Shown here: positions 1 through 10,917 of the stretch, piece by piece | How positions within the stretch are numbered: the stretch's first letter is position 1 | How the letters are laid out: each line of letters opens with the position of its first letter | Notes under the pieces: model-generated | The model's input: the letters and a program-made list of their open reading frames with translations, nothing else | What the model was told of the DNA's origin: nothing | The model's database searches: none | Assembly: GCA_024220505.1 (NCBI GenBank) | Contig: JAKZZE010000020.1 | Coordinates: forward strand, 434,001-498,000 | Direction of reading: 5' to 3' | Length of the DNA stretch: 64,000 nucleotides | From: Rhizopus arrhizus | Lineage: Eukaryota > Mucoromycota > Mucoromycetes > Mucorales > Rhizopodaceae | Translations under genes and position numbers: made by a program

Positions 1-240
1 ACAACTGTAGTGAATAATGATTTACGCCCAGGGTCAAGGAACATGGTATTCTGTTTGGTAATTTGTTGAGAAGGAACGATAGAGGACCTTGGACTGTTTA
101 TGACATTTGTAAGTGATGGTGCATATCGAGACATCTTATTGCATGTTGTTTTGTGAGCATCTGGGTAGGATGTCTCGGACAGGGTTCTAGTTTGCCGCCA
201 GGTAACCGGCCAAGACGCCAGCGTACACATCTATTTCTTT
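1..240 (-). mobile_element. Possible C-terminal remnant of a LINE ORF2
   Basis: The minus strand reads a Cys/His-rich stretch (LTKQHAIRCLDMHHHLQM) followed by one stop and then LSFLLNKLP. This resembles the tail of Mucorales non-LTR retrotransposon polyproteins as I remember them. It runs off the window edge, has no start, and contains a stop, so it would be a decayed fragment. The assignment rests on family memory only. Confidence 0.3.
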
Positions 241-938
241 CTGTTCTTGTTATTGTTTTCATCTTTACAGTATTTCCACTTCACTTTTTTTTTTTTTTTT
301 TAATACAAAAAAAAGAAAGCACACACACACACAGTGAATTTTTGATAACAGCCAACAAAGCATTCCGAAAACAGACAAAACGATAAAAGGTTTCACCTAC
401 CAAGCTTGAATAAAATATTGCATTGAGACTTTTTCTTTGTAAATTGTACTGTCTGTTTAATATAAATTGTTTAATAACGGATACCTTGCCAAATATCAAA
501 TGATGTACGTTTAAAATGATTATCACAAAAGAGTTAGTTTAGCAAAGAGACCATCTTTTTAAGAAGGGTTTTCGTCCACATAAAAAGCGTATTTAAGTAC
601 ATAAATTAACATTATACAGTGGGAATATATGAATGAAAAAGAGACCAACAGTCATGAAAGAGCGATATCTTGTCAATGATAAATAAAACATGTCTTTCTT
701 TTTCAACTATGCCTTATAAAGAAAGAAAAAGGCGTTTTTATTCAGGATTGATGGTATCTCTAAATGAATGAGAATAAATAAAAACCATTATTTTCCATTT
801 AATGAATGAGAACTACATTTGATCCAATATATCGATAAAAATATATCTATTAAAAAAATGATTCTATTTCTATACTAGTTCTATAGAATAACAATACAAA
901 CAAAATACACTTTATTATACCTAAAAAGTCTAATTTAT
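241..938. other. Intergenic, no gene seen
   Basis: AT-rich sequence with a T-run near 283-301 and a short CA repeat near 322-334. The small open frames here have biased, low-complexity translations and no start context or family motif. The segment next to 939 is probably the 3' untranslated region of the permease. Confidence 0.5.
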
Positions 939-2252
939 TTACAAAAAGTCTTTTATCAAAGATTTGATGGCATCAATCGTGCCAAACACACAACCGACGA
1001 TACCCAAGAAAATAGTCAGACCACAAAAGGCCAATTCATACCAAGGCTTGTTTCGAACACCAGTCAGCTTCAAATAGCACAAGATGGGTAACAAAAAGAC
1101 AAGACCACAGTTGGCAAGAGCACCAATCAAACCCATAAAGTCATCAAAGTAGGGAATAAAGCAGGCCAAGATGACAAGGATCACCATGGTACAGGAACGG
1201 ATGATGGCACGACCAACCCAAGCTCCAAATTTACCATATCTTTCCTCGGTACAGTTGATGAATTTTTCAAATTCAAGAGAAAAGGAAGTGCTGAAGATTG
1301 GAATAGCCAGGATGACGTGAATGGTCATGACAATCATCGAAAGCATTTTTCCGGCACCGTCAGGAAGAGAGTTGTAGATGGGAGATTGTGTCGTAGTACC
1401 AAAGGCCCAATAACCAGGAACAGCCGTCAAGAAATAAAGCGTGACACAAGTACTGAGACCGGCCGTAACGGCCCACTTCCATTGATGAGGCTTCTTCAAG
1501 GCATGTTCGGCGTGAGGGTATGTGTTGTTACCACCAAAGGAGAAAGCAATAGTGGAGAGAGACAAAGGAAAACCAGTCCAAATGACAGAATTATGCTCAA
1601 TAGCGATTTCAGGGTGTGAGTTACGGAACATGGGACCTTGGATAAGGACAACAAAGACAGCCATCATGGTACAGACGGCACCGATAGCTGCAATACCAGT
1701 CACTTCTTTCAAGGTCTTCATGATCAGGGAAGGAATGAGTAAGAAAGCGCCCCAGATGATGGTCCAAATCTTATAATCTAATTCACCAGCAGTACCTCTT
1801 AAGAGGTATGTCATGTTGCTAGAGGCCAAAACAAGATAAAGAGCAGGACAACCAAACAGGTTCATGAAATGAAAAACAGAAGCAATGATATATCCAGGCC
1901 AGGCAAAGGCAGCAGTACCGATTTCTTTAATGTCATGGAGACGCTTACCAGGTTTATAATATAAACAACGTATGAGAACAATACCAGAATAGACAGACAT
2001 AGCATATGCCAAGATCAAGATCAAAATACCAAGCCAACCACCTTCAGCAAAAGCCTTGGGAAGACCTAGAGTACCAGTACCAGCAACGACACAGACAACA
2101 TTAAAATAAGCAGTAAAAAAACTACCATCACCATGGCCAAATTTATCATTATCCAAGACACATTCTTCTTCCACTTGATCAAAGCTATCCTGTTCATCGT
2201 CGTTAAATTTAATAGATTTTATTTCGCTCATAATGTCTCTTTCTTGGCTCAT
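939..2252 (-). CDS. Amino acid/auxin permease (AAAP) family transporter, copy 1
   Basis: Intronless 437-residue integral membrane protein. A hydrophilic acidic N-terminus of about 40 residues is followed by about 11 hydrophobic segments. The first carries the AAAP-type glycine-rich start (VVCVVAGTGTLGLPKAF), in which the TM1 break binds amino acids in this family. The family moves neutral or other amino acids across plasma or vacuolar membranes; the substrate cannot be read from sequence. The first ATG (MSQERD) is used; a second in-frame ATG lies seven codons downstream. From about residue 39 onward the protein is almost identical to the copy at 38,985-40,301 on the opposite strand, while the N-termini differ. 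A 30-nt A-run sits just upstream. Confidence 0.9.
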   Translation of the reverse strand: MSQERDIMSEIKSIKFNDDEQDSFDQVEEECVLDNDKFGHGDGSFFTAYFNVVCVVAGTGTLGLPKAFAEGGWLGILILILAYAMSVYSGIVLIRCLYYKPGKRLHDIKEIGTAAFAWPGYIIASVFHFMNLFGCPALYLVLASSNMTYLLRGTAGELDYKIWTIIWGAFLLIPSLIMKTLKEVTGIAAIGAVCTMMAVFVVLIQGPMFRNSHPEIAIEHNSVIWTGFPLSLSTIAFSFGGNNTYPHAEHALKKPHQWKWAVTAGLSTCVTLYFLTAVPGYWAFGTTTQSPIYNSLPDGAGKMLSMIVMTIHVILAIPIFSTSFSLEFEKFINCTEERYGKFGAWVGRAIIRSCTMVILVILACFIPYFDDFMGLIGALANCGLVFLLPILCYLKLTGVRNKPWYELAFCGLTIFLGIVGCVFGTIDAIKSLIKDFL

Positions 2253-2312
2253 AATGAGGTAAAAAAAAAAAAAAGAATTTAATGAAAAGAAACAAACTGA
2301 TTATTTTTATGG

Positions 2313-2343
<31 letters not shown>

Positions 2344-3320
2344 CCATCTCCAAGGGATATGAAAATGAGATTTGCCTGATGATAAAACCCTTTGGTCTAG
2401 ATAAGAAAAATGAAACAGGCAGACGGCCAACAGTGAAACAGATCGACCAATAGCATTTTACAAATTAGCTCTTGAATCTGTGATCTACGTGTGGCAGAAA
2501 TATACTTTATATTCATCATGACTGAGGAGATAATAACTTCCTTTTTTAAAAAAAAATGTATACAGGATAATTAAAGTACACGACTCTTGATTCGAATGAC
2601 AAAAAGTATGCGCAAGGTTTTCCTGGCCTTTTATTAGGATTTGAAGTTGTATGAAAGGGCCTTGAAAGGCATTGAATACTTTGGTCTTATAGATAAATAC
2701 TCTTTACTTTACTTGTATGCGCATATGATCTTTTTTTATGTTTTCAATGGCATTGCTATTGAGGGGAGCATCTGTCTCATGTTTATGATTGCCATTATCT
2801 ATCTTGTTTGACATTCTGTTCCGTATGTTTTCGTATCAATCAGAGCTAATGTCAACATTATGATACCATGAAAAGAAATGCTTAGAATTGGATACATTTA
2901 AAATGCATAGTATCTTAGTAGGTCTTTAGAGTCAAACAGATGTTTCAAAAAAAAAGACAATTTCATTTGTTTTTAAAAAAAAGCTATATGATTATGCTGT
3001 AGCATGAATTGAAATATTTCGAAAGCGACAATAGAAGCTTACAAAAGCAATTAAAAAAAATTAGATGACAGTTGTGTGGTTAAAGACGTGTGCCACACAA
3101 ATTTGCGTATGGTTTCTAGCAAGTAAATGATCCTACCTTTGAATTTAAAGAGTTTTTTATAATAAAAAATGATTTTGTTTCAATATGGCTTTTCAAGGAC
3201 TGGCCGCCTTTTTTTAATTGCAAGTGGATAAGGACTTTGAATTATTGAAGACATTGACTGATTTTTTATGTTAAAAGAAGAGCGGTAATTAGGAATATTT
3301 CTGAAACAGTTATCTACAGG

Positions 3321-3351
<31 letters not shown>

Positions 3352-3639
3352 AAGAGACAATAGTTTTAAAATATGTTAATGTTTCAAATGAGGGACTGTT
3401 TCTTATACAAAACAATCCACAGTGCTTCCAACAAGCAATGTCGCGAACAGTCAAAATTGATGTTGCTAGCCAATCAAAATCGATGCTGTTTGCTGATCAA
3501 AATCAAATCCGCGTTTTCAGAAAGACAAGTTGTATTTTTACAAAAACCATTTCGTTTGCTGTTGAAAACGATATTGTGTCACAATGATTTTTTGACACTA
3601 GAAAAGCTACAAAAGCAGACGTATCCTTTTTTCAAGACG
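2253..3639. other. Intergenic, AT-rich
   Basis: Long gene-free stretch with A-runs near 2,311-2,341 and 3,320-3,348. The open frame at 3,373-3,642 is short, Lys/Leu/Phe-rich and without recognisable motifs. Its DNA contains a short imperfect internal repeat (CAATCAAAATC/GATCAAAATC) and I do not call it a gene. Confidence 0.5.
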
Positions 3640-4393
3640 TGATGTTTTTCTTCAGTTCTTTAGGGGAAATATTCGCGGTTATAGGTTGTAGGCGCAGAAG
3701 GCGAGGTAACTCGTTAATGTATATAGAATACAAAAACGGAGAGAGGATTGACCCTTGTAGGACGCCGGTGACTGGCGAGAAGCGTGTAGATGTTGCATTG
3801 TTGAGTAGCACTTCTATTTGGACCTCGTCAAATAAGTTCCGTAGTAGGCTAATGAGCGCCGCAGGTGCTATTTTTTCTAGCGTGTGCCATATTTAGCGGC
3901 GATCCACAGTGTCATATGCTGACTTGATGTCCAAGGATGCTAGTACTGGGGTTATGCGATAGTGGTGACGGAGAATGTTACATATCTCTGCTAGGCAAAA
4001 GGCTTGGTATAAAGATCCTCTAGATTCGCGAAACCCGCCTTAGGCTATGTCTAAAGGAGGACTGTGATCTATCAGAAAGTGGTGAATACTACGTTCTAAC
4101 AACTTACGGAAGACGGACGTGAGGCCAATGGGTCTATGATTGCTAGGTTCAGTCGGGTCACCTTTCTTGTAAATTGATACTACTTGGGCCGAACGCCAGT
4201 CAGCAGGTGTGTAAGACCATGTCCAGCATAGCTGAAACAGAAACAGCAGTATAGGTGCAAGGGCTGGTTGTAGAGGAGCGAGCATCTCTTGCCGGAGATG
4301 GTCAGGGCCTGGCGCCTTCTTAGGTGGTAATAGTGTATAGATGTCAAAATTTGTCACATTTTCAATCAGAAACATTTTGTTGTCTACTTCCAT
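3640..4393 (-). mobile_element. LINE (non-LTR retrotransposon) reverse-transcriptase fragment, decayed
   Basis: The minus strand encodes consecutive reverse-transcriptase blocks: KKAPGPDHLRQEML (fingers), WRSAQVVSIYKKGDPTEPSN and HRPIGLTSVFRKLLE. A frame break follows, then the palm block LDIKSAYDTVDR, which holds one of the catalytic Asp residues, with a stop directly after the Arg. The next block is GVLQGSILSPFLYSIYINEL. The YxDD block that should come next is missing, so the copy is truncated at its 3' side near 3,640. No endonuclease domain or tail is seen. It is a dead fragment between two unrelated genes. Confidence 0.85.
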
Positions 4394-5001
4394 TGGAATA
4401 TTCGTTATTTCCTTTCTTTTGTTGTCGTATTGGTTTCATAAGCCGTCCTCGTAAACAATATTATCTATTTTTTCTATGATGAACGTGAGGAAGAAAAGGT
4501 TAGAAAATGCGCCAACTTTTTTCTTTTTAGTATGTGAATTTTTTTAAAAAGCACGCTAAAAAAAAGCGTTCAATAGCCACAATCACTTGCAAAATAGAGA
4601 TCTATATTTGAGCTATAGCTCAGTGGGATCTTATCCATGATCGATACTTTTTTTTACATGAAATAATCTGTGCAAAAGTCTCTTGTGCTCTTGTTTGTTC
4701 AGCCTGACGAAACTCTGTCGGATTAAAGATCAATTGAAAGCTTTTTGTTGAGACTAATAATCATAATGGATACTAGTGTACTATGAAGGTTTATATGGAT
4801 TGCATCAGATGCTTTATAAAGCAGCACAGCGTGGATTTTTGTTGTACCTCAAATGCATAAAAAGGGCTCGATGATGACCTCACGCAAATTTTTAATCTCA
4901 ACAAAAGAAGTGAGGGGTGTCAAAATTTTCACTGGCCGTCTTTTCTTTACAAACACATTCGAAACCACAACAGAGGTGCTCTCAGGTTGACTCTTACATT
5001 A
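4394..5001. other. Intergenic, probable promoter of the 5,002 gene
   Basis: No gene seen. A GCTATAGCTCAGTGGGAT stretch at about 4,613 resembles the D-arm of a tRNA, but no T-loop or anticodon stem follows. Confidence 0.5.
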
Positions 5002-5235
5002 ATGTGGAATAAAGTGCGTCATTTGAATCACTCCCAAAAACAACGAATAACCTCCAACTTGTTTACAGCCGTTGCTGCAGGTGCAGTATTGACAGTGGCA
5101 GGACCCACTTTGTTACCATGTCCAGCTTATGATCAAAATGATAAATCAGCCTTTTTGGAAGAACAGAAAAAGATTCAAAAAAAGAAGGTGGTGATTGTCA
5201 AGAAAAGAAAACAAGATACCATGTCAACAGAATAA
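5002..5235 (+). CDS. Small protein of unknown function, 77 aa
   Basis: Single-exon frame starting at the first ATG (MWNKVRHLNHSQK). A basic N-terminus is followed by one hydrophobic segment (FTAVAAGAVLTVAGPTLLPC) and a Lys-rich tail (KKIQKKKVVIVKKRK). This layout fits a single-pass organelle protein, perhaps mitochondrial, but that is inference; I do not recognise a family. Codons are less AT-biased than in the flanking noise. The frame could be extended upstream only through a non-ATG codon. Confidence 0.5.
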   Translation: MWNKVRHLNHSQKQRITSNLFTAVAAGAVLTVAGPTLLPCPAYDQNDKSAFLEEQKKIQKKKVVIVKKRKQDTMSTE

Positions 5236-5479
5236 AAACGAATGTAAATAGACGGCAGACTGATAGAAAACGAAAAAAAAGAAGAGTGGAGAAAGCCATG
5301 CTGGTTTTTTTTTTTTTTTTTTTTTTTTTTGCACAACAATAAAAATGATTAAGATGACGAACTGAGCGGTTATTTATGTGTGCGTGTGTAGATAATACGG
5401 ATTTAGAGGATTTATAAATCGGATCGTTGTTTCTTTTTTTTTTTTCCTTTTTCTTTTTTTGTTATCGTTTTTGTAAAAT

Positions 5480-6474
5480 ATGAAATATATTTTAGCTTTA
5501 GTAGGTTTAGTAACTTCTGTTATCGCTCAGTCTTGTAGACGTAAGTTCATGTTATCAACAAAAAACTAGCAAGACATTCAACTTTGTTCACGATAGCTGA
5601 TGTCTTATCTTGTCATTGGTCTGGTAAAGTGGATGCGTGCTGTTCACCAAAGTATGGTCTAGTCGTTCTTAATCTTCAATGGTCACCTGGCTATGGTCCT
5701 TCTGATGAATTCACTATTCACGGTAAGTTTGTCTTGTTACGAAATTGCGTACGTATGACTGATGTGAGAAAAAAAAAAGGCCTTTGGCCTGATACATGCT
5801 CTGGTCGATATGCACCTAGCAACGGTTGCGATAACAGTAGAAAATCAAACTCCATCGGCTCCATCATTCGCTCCAATAATGGTACGCTTTATAACCGTAT
5901 GAATATGTTTTGGCCGAGTAACAAGGGCGATAACAACATGTAAGTTACCTCTGATAAAAGAGAACAAGTGTTAAAAAAGATGAACTAGATTTTGGTCTCA
6001 TGAATGGAATAAACATGGTACATGTGTGAGTACGCTTCGTCCTGCTTGTTATGGTGGTTCATATGTAAAATATCAAGAAGTGATTGAATATTTTAATGTA
6101 TGTCGTTCGGAATATTTATATGGTGTCATTGGACTAATCTCACGACTGTTATAGAAAGTGGTCGATCTTCGTGATCAGTATGATGTCTATGGCGCTCTCA
6201 GGTATATCAACACCACGCAAAGTAAGGAAAAGTAGTACTAAACCATATTTATAGTTTAAGTGGTGTTCTTCCAGGCAATACTTACAACGTGCATACGATT
6301 GCCGATGCCATCAAATCCCATCTGGGTGCTCAAGCCATGCTTCACTGTGATCGATCTGGCACTTTAACCGATGTTGCTCTTTACTTTTATGTTAAAGGAA
6401 GGGATACATATGTCATCACAGACAGTCTAAGTGTAGGTTCATGCCGTGGTGCAGTTTATTTCCCTCAAAAATAA
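5480..6474 (+). CDS. Secreted ribonuclease T2
   Basis: Six exons, 5480-5540, 5597-5722, 5780-5939, 5989-6097, 6155-6201 and 6255-6474, give an uninterrupted protein of 240 residues. Residues 1-17 are a signal peptide ([17 protein letters not shown]). Both catalytic blocks of the T2 family are present: CAS I FTIHGLWPD, split by the second intron, and [17 protein letters not shown]. Their His residues carry out transphosphorylation of RNA through 2',3'-cyclic phosphates. Multiple Cys residues fit a disulfide-bonded extracellular or vacuolar enzyme that recovers nutrients from RNA. Exon 5 must use the donor at 6,202; the later GT at 6,235 would break the frame. The stop lies only 6 bp from the stop of the convergent TAF9 gene. 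Confidence 0.93.
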
Positions 6475-6480
6475 TAAAGA

Positions 6481-7092
6481 TTAAAAATCATAATCATCAT
6501 CTTCATCTCTTCCGCGCTTAGGTGGTGTATGTGATATTTCCATATCTTGCGAATCGACTGTGTTGATAGCAGTAGTGCTGGTTGTTGATTGTTTTGGTGG
6601 AGCCTATATTTAGATGTGAATACTACATTTAAAAACTTTTATTGATATTTACATCAGGCACAATAGAGAAATTAATGCCAGTCAAACAATGTTTATCTGC
6701 TGGTAAACGTATACCATATTTCTCAGGAATAAGTGGTAAAGGTGCCTTATTTTTCTCTTGAGCTAATTCTAATAAAACTCTTTGGGTGGTGGTGTAGTGA
6801 ACGAGTGGTTGACACGGCCTTGTATAGCAAGTTGAATATCGTCTAAATCTATATCTGTTTTGTTGGCATGTTCTGCATAAATAAGTGAATCTTGCAAAAC
6901 ATCTGTCGTATATCCTTTACACAATAATTAACAAGTGAATTATAAAATATAATAGGTCTTACTGTGAGCGAATTCAAGTAATTGATGAACTACTTTAGGA
7001 TCATAGTCTTCAACTCCTAAAGACTGAAGAATAAGTGAAATTAATCTTGCATCGCGTGGTTGAGGAGGTTGTTTTTGTGAATCAGCAGGCAT
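6481..7092 (-). CDS. TAF9: TFIID/SAGA subunit TAF9, with one apparent frameshift
   Basis: Three exons: 6963-7092, 6653-6914 and 6481-6603. The N-terminal half is the histone-fold of TAF9 (PRDARLISLILQSLGVEDYD, KVVHQLLEFAHRYTTDVLQD, DIDLDDIQLAIQ), which pairs with TAF6 in TFIID and SAGA. The following conserved block (PPPKE... then LLELAQEKNKAPLPLIPE) is broken by a single missing base in a T4 run near 6,776-6,779. With one more T it reads KEFLLELAQEK, as the family does. Exon lengths sum to 515 nt, one short of a multiple of three. The tail is acidic (RGRDEDDDYDF). An assembly undercall is more likely than loss of an essential gene. With the base restored the protein would be 171 aa. Confidence 0.9.
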
Positions 7093-7547
7093 AGAGATTA
7101 TCAAAAAAAAAAAAAAAAAAAAAAGTCAAAATTATTATTTTTTTTTTTTTGGACCAAGTAAAGCAAAATAATTTGGCCAATCAACATGCAAATCTGACAT
7201 TGAATTGTCTTTATCGAACACAAACAAAAACATAACGTGAAGCATATAAAAATAAAATTAGGATCCTTATTGACAAGAAAACACGCTGATTACTGGACTT
7301 TGGTAGTAAAACAAGCAAGTAAGGAACTTTGAAGAGATGGTAAACAATACAAATGACCATCGATAAGTGTAACATCACTTCTTGAATGACCCCACATTTT
7401 TTTCCCTCTTTTGTTCAATCGTTTTGTGTACAAAAGAAAGAGAAAATTAAGAATAATCGCGTCAGAAGATTGTGTTTTTGACCAAGAAGAAAAAAAAACT
7501 TTTATAAATCGTTTCAGGTCCTTCTTTTTATCTCTTTCTCTCTTATA

Positions 7548-8331
7548 ATGAAAACAAACAATCATATTTCAGTTGACTATTTATCACACGAATGGACAAC
7601 AGTTGACTTGATAACGACACATAAAGAAATCAAGAAGCAGATTACCAAGACTCGATATGATCTAATTCAGGCCAGCCAACCACTTAAAATAAAAAAGTTA
7701 TGGATAGAAAGCCATCGACAGGCAAGGTACCAAAACATACTTTGGAGACAAATGGCAAACAAAACACTCAATCAGCATCAACCTCTTGTGGATCCATCTA
7801 CGCTGAATTGGTATAATAAGCAATAATTTTATTCTTTATGATTCATATTAACTATTGTCATTTAAAGGCAAAAGGAGGCAGATATAACATGTAAATGATT
7901 TAATAATTTCCCCTTAAAATATACTAATATCGTCCCAAGGGCTATACGGTCCATTATTTATAGAATCAAAAATGGTTGAGACACCAACCACACTAAAATC
8001 TGCATTACAAAAGAACTTTAATTATTCTCGGTTTTGGTCTAAATGTGTGTCTGATCCAGGAAATAATAAGATTGTACGATTTAATCCAAATGTCACTCAG
8101 ATAGATTATTTACCAGAAACACCCGTTAAAGAATCACTTATTATAAACGACGATAGTGAAGGAGACGAAGAAGAGGAGGATGAAGAGCTGGCGATAGCGG
8201 TTCAATATATAAAGATGCTAGCGATCGACAAGCTATCCAACGCTATCCAAACCCTTTATCTCTTGCCTGGATTTATTTTTATCCTTTCTTGTCAGTGGGT
8301 CTCACAATTTTACCAAAAAAAGAAAATTTGA
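7548..8331 (+). CDS. Protein with AreA-type GATA-associated domain (DUF1752-like)
   Basis: Exons 7548-7810, a 23-nt microexon 7868-7890, and 7940 onward. Splicing restores LNWQKEADITWLYGPLF across three exons, a block I associate with this fungal family. The N-terminal part (WTTVDLITTHKEIKK, then RQARYQNILWRQM) matches the short PF08550-type motif found at the start of the AreA nitrogen regulator and in many zinc-finger-free proteins. A later KIVRFNPNVTQIDYLPETPV resembles the VxF segments of PP1-binding regulators. An acidic run follows. After about 8,180 the open frame becomes implausible. One added G at CTGG would continue as LGDSGSIYKDASDR, so the C-terminus is uncertain. Confidence 0.65.
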
Positions 8332-8387
8332 TCCCAAAAGAGCAGACCCATCCCCTCCCCTATTTTTCATTTTTTTTTTTATCAAAG

Positions 8388-9852
8388 ATGAATAAATTTA
8401 ACTTTTCATCCAAAGATGTAATAGAAAATCAATCCAATAAACAAAACGCGACACCATCCACCAATAAAATCATTCTTGATTATTTGCTTTATCTTTCTAT
8501 TCAATCCAGATTAAAGCAAGCCAGTGTGGAATTGTTGGAGCTATCTTTTCCATTACCAAAAGAAAGAGAAACCCTAGAAGAACGTAAAAAGAGATGGATC
8601 GAATCTGCTGCGAAAGCAGAACAAGACAAACATGCTGTAGAAGCCATTGTTGCAGGTAATAAACATCTTCTTTACAGGCGTCCTAATCTACTTTTGTAGG
8701 CATCCTTTCTAGTCACTGCAACAAGACGCTCTCTTTTAAACGCGACTGTCATTTCGAACAACGCCTTCATCTCTGTCAGCTTACGAACCTTGTCTTTGGC
8801 CGATTTGATGTTGCTTCGACCCATCAAGAAACAAGTTCCAGCACACCTCTTACCCATCGTCCCTGGCGTCGCTATCTATCGCCCGAACCTCTCAATCGCG
8901 AAGAGCTCTTTTCGGAACCGATCCAACCCGCCTTTTGTCGTCGACACCGCGTTCAAGACTGCTACGGATGCAATTCACCAACCATCAGCAAACCAGCCCC
9001 AGGCTTGATTGAGGCTATCCCGACCTTTTGAGAACGAGTGCCGATATGCTTCGACGCAGACTTGAATCGGGAGAAGAGGTGAAGCCCATGATGTTTGCTG
9101 GTCAAAAGGTCATGGGAGGTGGTATGCCGCCCAAATGGTATGACCTCTTTCTCGAGTTACTCACGCAGGCCGCGATTGAAAGTTATTTGTGTGATGGCCA
9201 GGTCGGTTTGGAATCTATCTTTGAAATATTTTCATATGGCCGTGTGGAGGAAGAAGGGGAAGAGGAGGAGGCGGAGGAGGAGGAAGAGGAGGAAGAGGAA
9301 GAGGAAGAGGAGGAAGGGGAAGAAGAGGAACAGCAAGAAGTGGGTAGTTGGGGAGTTCGTGCTGCAGACCATCACTTGTTATTTCCAAAGACGCGTACAA
9401 TGTATTTATTCAAGACTCAAGTTAGAGAAAGAGAAAAAGACGTAGGTTTAAATAGGCACAAGAGGCAGGGGCTGTAATTTATTTTCTATAGTTTTTAAAT
9501 GTAAATGAACAAGGAAATTTTCAAGCTCATTTTGAAAAGCTAGCACAACGCTTCCCACTTGAAAGATTTGAAAGAAATATAGGGGATTTTATTCATATGA
9601 TTTTGGATACAATGGACATGCCAGCATTAGATGATACTGTAAGGATCTTATAGTAAACAAATATGGATGCTAACCCCATTGTAGAATACACAAACAGGAG
9701 AGAAAGCATCAGATCCCTCTGTTTATAAATATCCTGGTGATGGTTCACTTTTAATGCCAGAAATACCAGACGAAGAAACAGAAAACGGAAAGAAACGTGC
9801 TGCAGAAGATGAAATGATATCAAGCGATAATAATAAACGCAAGAAGGAATAA
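8388..9852 (+). CDS. Uncharacterised conserved-looking acidic protein, with one apparent frameshift
   Basis: Exons 8388-8655, 8700-9441, 9492-9638 and 9685-9852 splice in phase except for one missing T in a T4 run near 9,026-9,029. With it the protein would be 441 aa. Visible parts in order: a helical basic N-terminus (ERKKRWIESAAKAEQD), a Cys-rich patch (CRRHRVQDCYGC), and a globular-looking segment (GGGMPPKWYDLFLELLTQAA). Then come a 40-residue Glu run and a C-terminus with nuclear-type basic ends (NNKRKKE). I do not recognise the family. A nuclear role is only an inference from the acidic run and terminal KRKK. The stop is 12 bp from the stop of the convergent HMG-box gene. Confidence 0.6.
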
Positions 9853-9864
9853 GCTTTACTTTCT

Positions 9865-10716
9865 TTATTCTTTGTCTGAATCTTCATCAGATGAATCACT
9901 GCTACCACTGTCACTGTCTTCATCAGAAGAATCGGAACCAGAGCCAGAGCCAGAGCCAGAATCAGATTCCTTATCGTTGTCATCATCACTAGAAGAATCT
10001 TTAACTTGATCTTCTTCTTCATTAAAAGCAGATTCTTTGGTTTCTTCCTCTTCTTCATCGCTGGAAGAATCACCGCTGCTGTTATCACTATCGCTTTCAC
10101 TTTCACTGCTTTCAGATACAGCCTCTTCTTCCTTGACATCCTTGGGTACTTCTTTCTTTACCGTTGTCTTCTTTGGGCTGACTTCAGGTTTGGCTTTTTC
10201 AGTTTTAGCCTTCTTGATGACACCATGATTCTTTTCATAAGTTTCTAATTCACGATTGTATCTTTCCTTTTCTTTTTGAGCCATCTCATTATAAGGCTAA
10301 ATAGATTTAATTTTTTGCCTTGCTGAATAAACTATAAAACTTACTTTTTTCTCAACATCCGATAACTTTTTCCATCTCTCACCATAAATCTTGCTTTTTT
10401 CAACAAAATTGGCTGAAGGAAATTCTTTATCGATGTCAGCACGAATAGAGTTACAATAAAAGAGATAGTTGGAAGTAGGCTGCTTTGGGAAATCAGGGTC
10501 ACGCTTTCTCTTTCCTTTATCCTTGTTATTGAAACCATTGGTTTGTGCACTTGAGCTGTCTAGTAATTCAGTTAGTAATTGAGTGACCTTGGTCAGATGA
10601 ATTGCAACGTCTTTAGCAGCTTGAGCAAGCTCTGGGTTCTTTTTTATAGATTAGTACACGTGTCACTGGTATTGTTTGACGTATACCTCTTGCATTTTGC
10701 TAGACACGTCTTTCAT
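9865..10716 (-). CDS. HMG-box chromatin protein with acidic serine-rich tail
   Basis: Three exons, 10687-10716, 10345-10638 and 9865-10296, give 251 aa. The HMG box starts near residue 52 (RDPDFPKQPTSNYLFYCN), continues with KIYGERWKKLSDVEKK at the second intron, and ends PYNEMAQKEKERYNRE. The opening Pro-Ser/Asn-Tyr-Phe and the later Trp and Lys match the L-shaped DNA-bending fold. The C-terminal 90 residues alternate Ser, Asp and Glu (DSSDEDSD repeats), as in HMGB and SSRP1-type proteins, and probably interact with histones. The first coding exon is only 10 codons long, and its ATG is the first in frame. Confidence 0.85.
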
Positions 10717-10917
10717 GATTTTGCTATAGAAAAGAAGTGGGCTTTTTTTTTAAAAAAAATAGAAAACTAAATTTTTATTGGATGACTAATTTTTCTTTTC
10801 TGTCCTTTTGCTGCTAAACAACCAAGGGTCAAAAGTCCGCATAAATAAGAAGCGATTGAGGTGCACCAAAAAAGAGGGGTGTGTGTGTATGTGCATGTGT
10901 GGGGAATAAAAATGGGT

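Noticed and set aside
1317..1776. Open frames on the plus strand inside permease copy 1 (and the mirror frames in copy 2)
   Set aside because: They are antisense shadows of the permease and recur in both copies only because the coding sequence does.
4612..4690. tRNA-like start GCTATAGCTCAGTGGGAT
   Set aside because: No anticodon stem-loop or GGTTCGAATCC-type T-loop follows, and the acceptor ends do not pair.
9215..9400. Proline/leucine-rich frame on the minus strand
   Set aside because: It is the antisense of the Glu-coding GAG/GAA run of the acidic protein.
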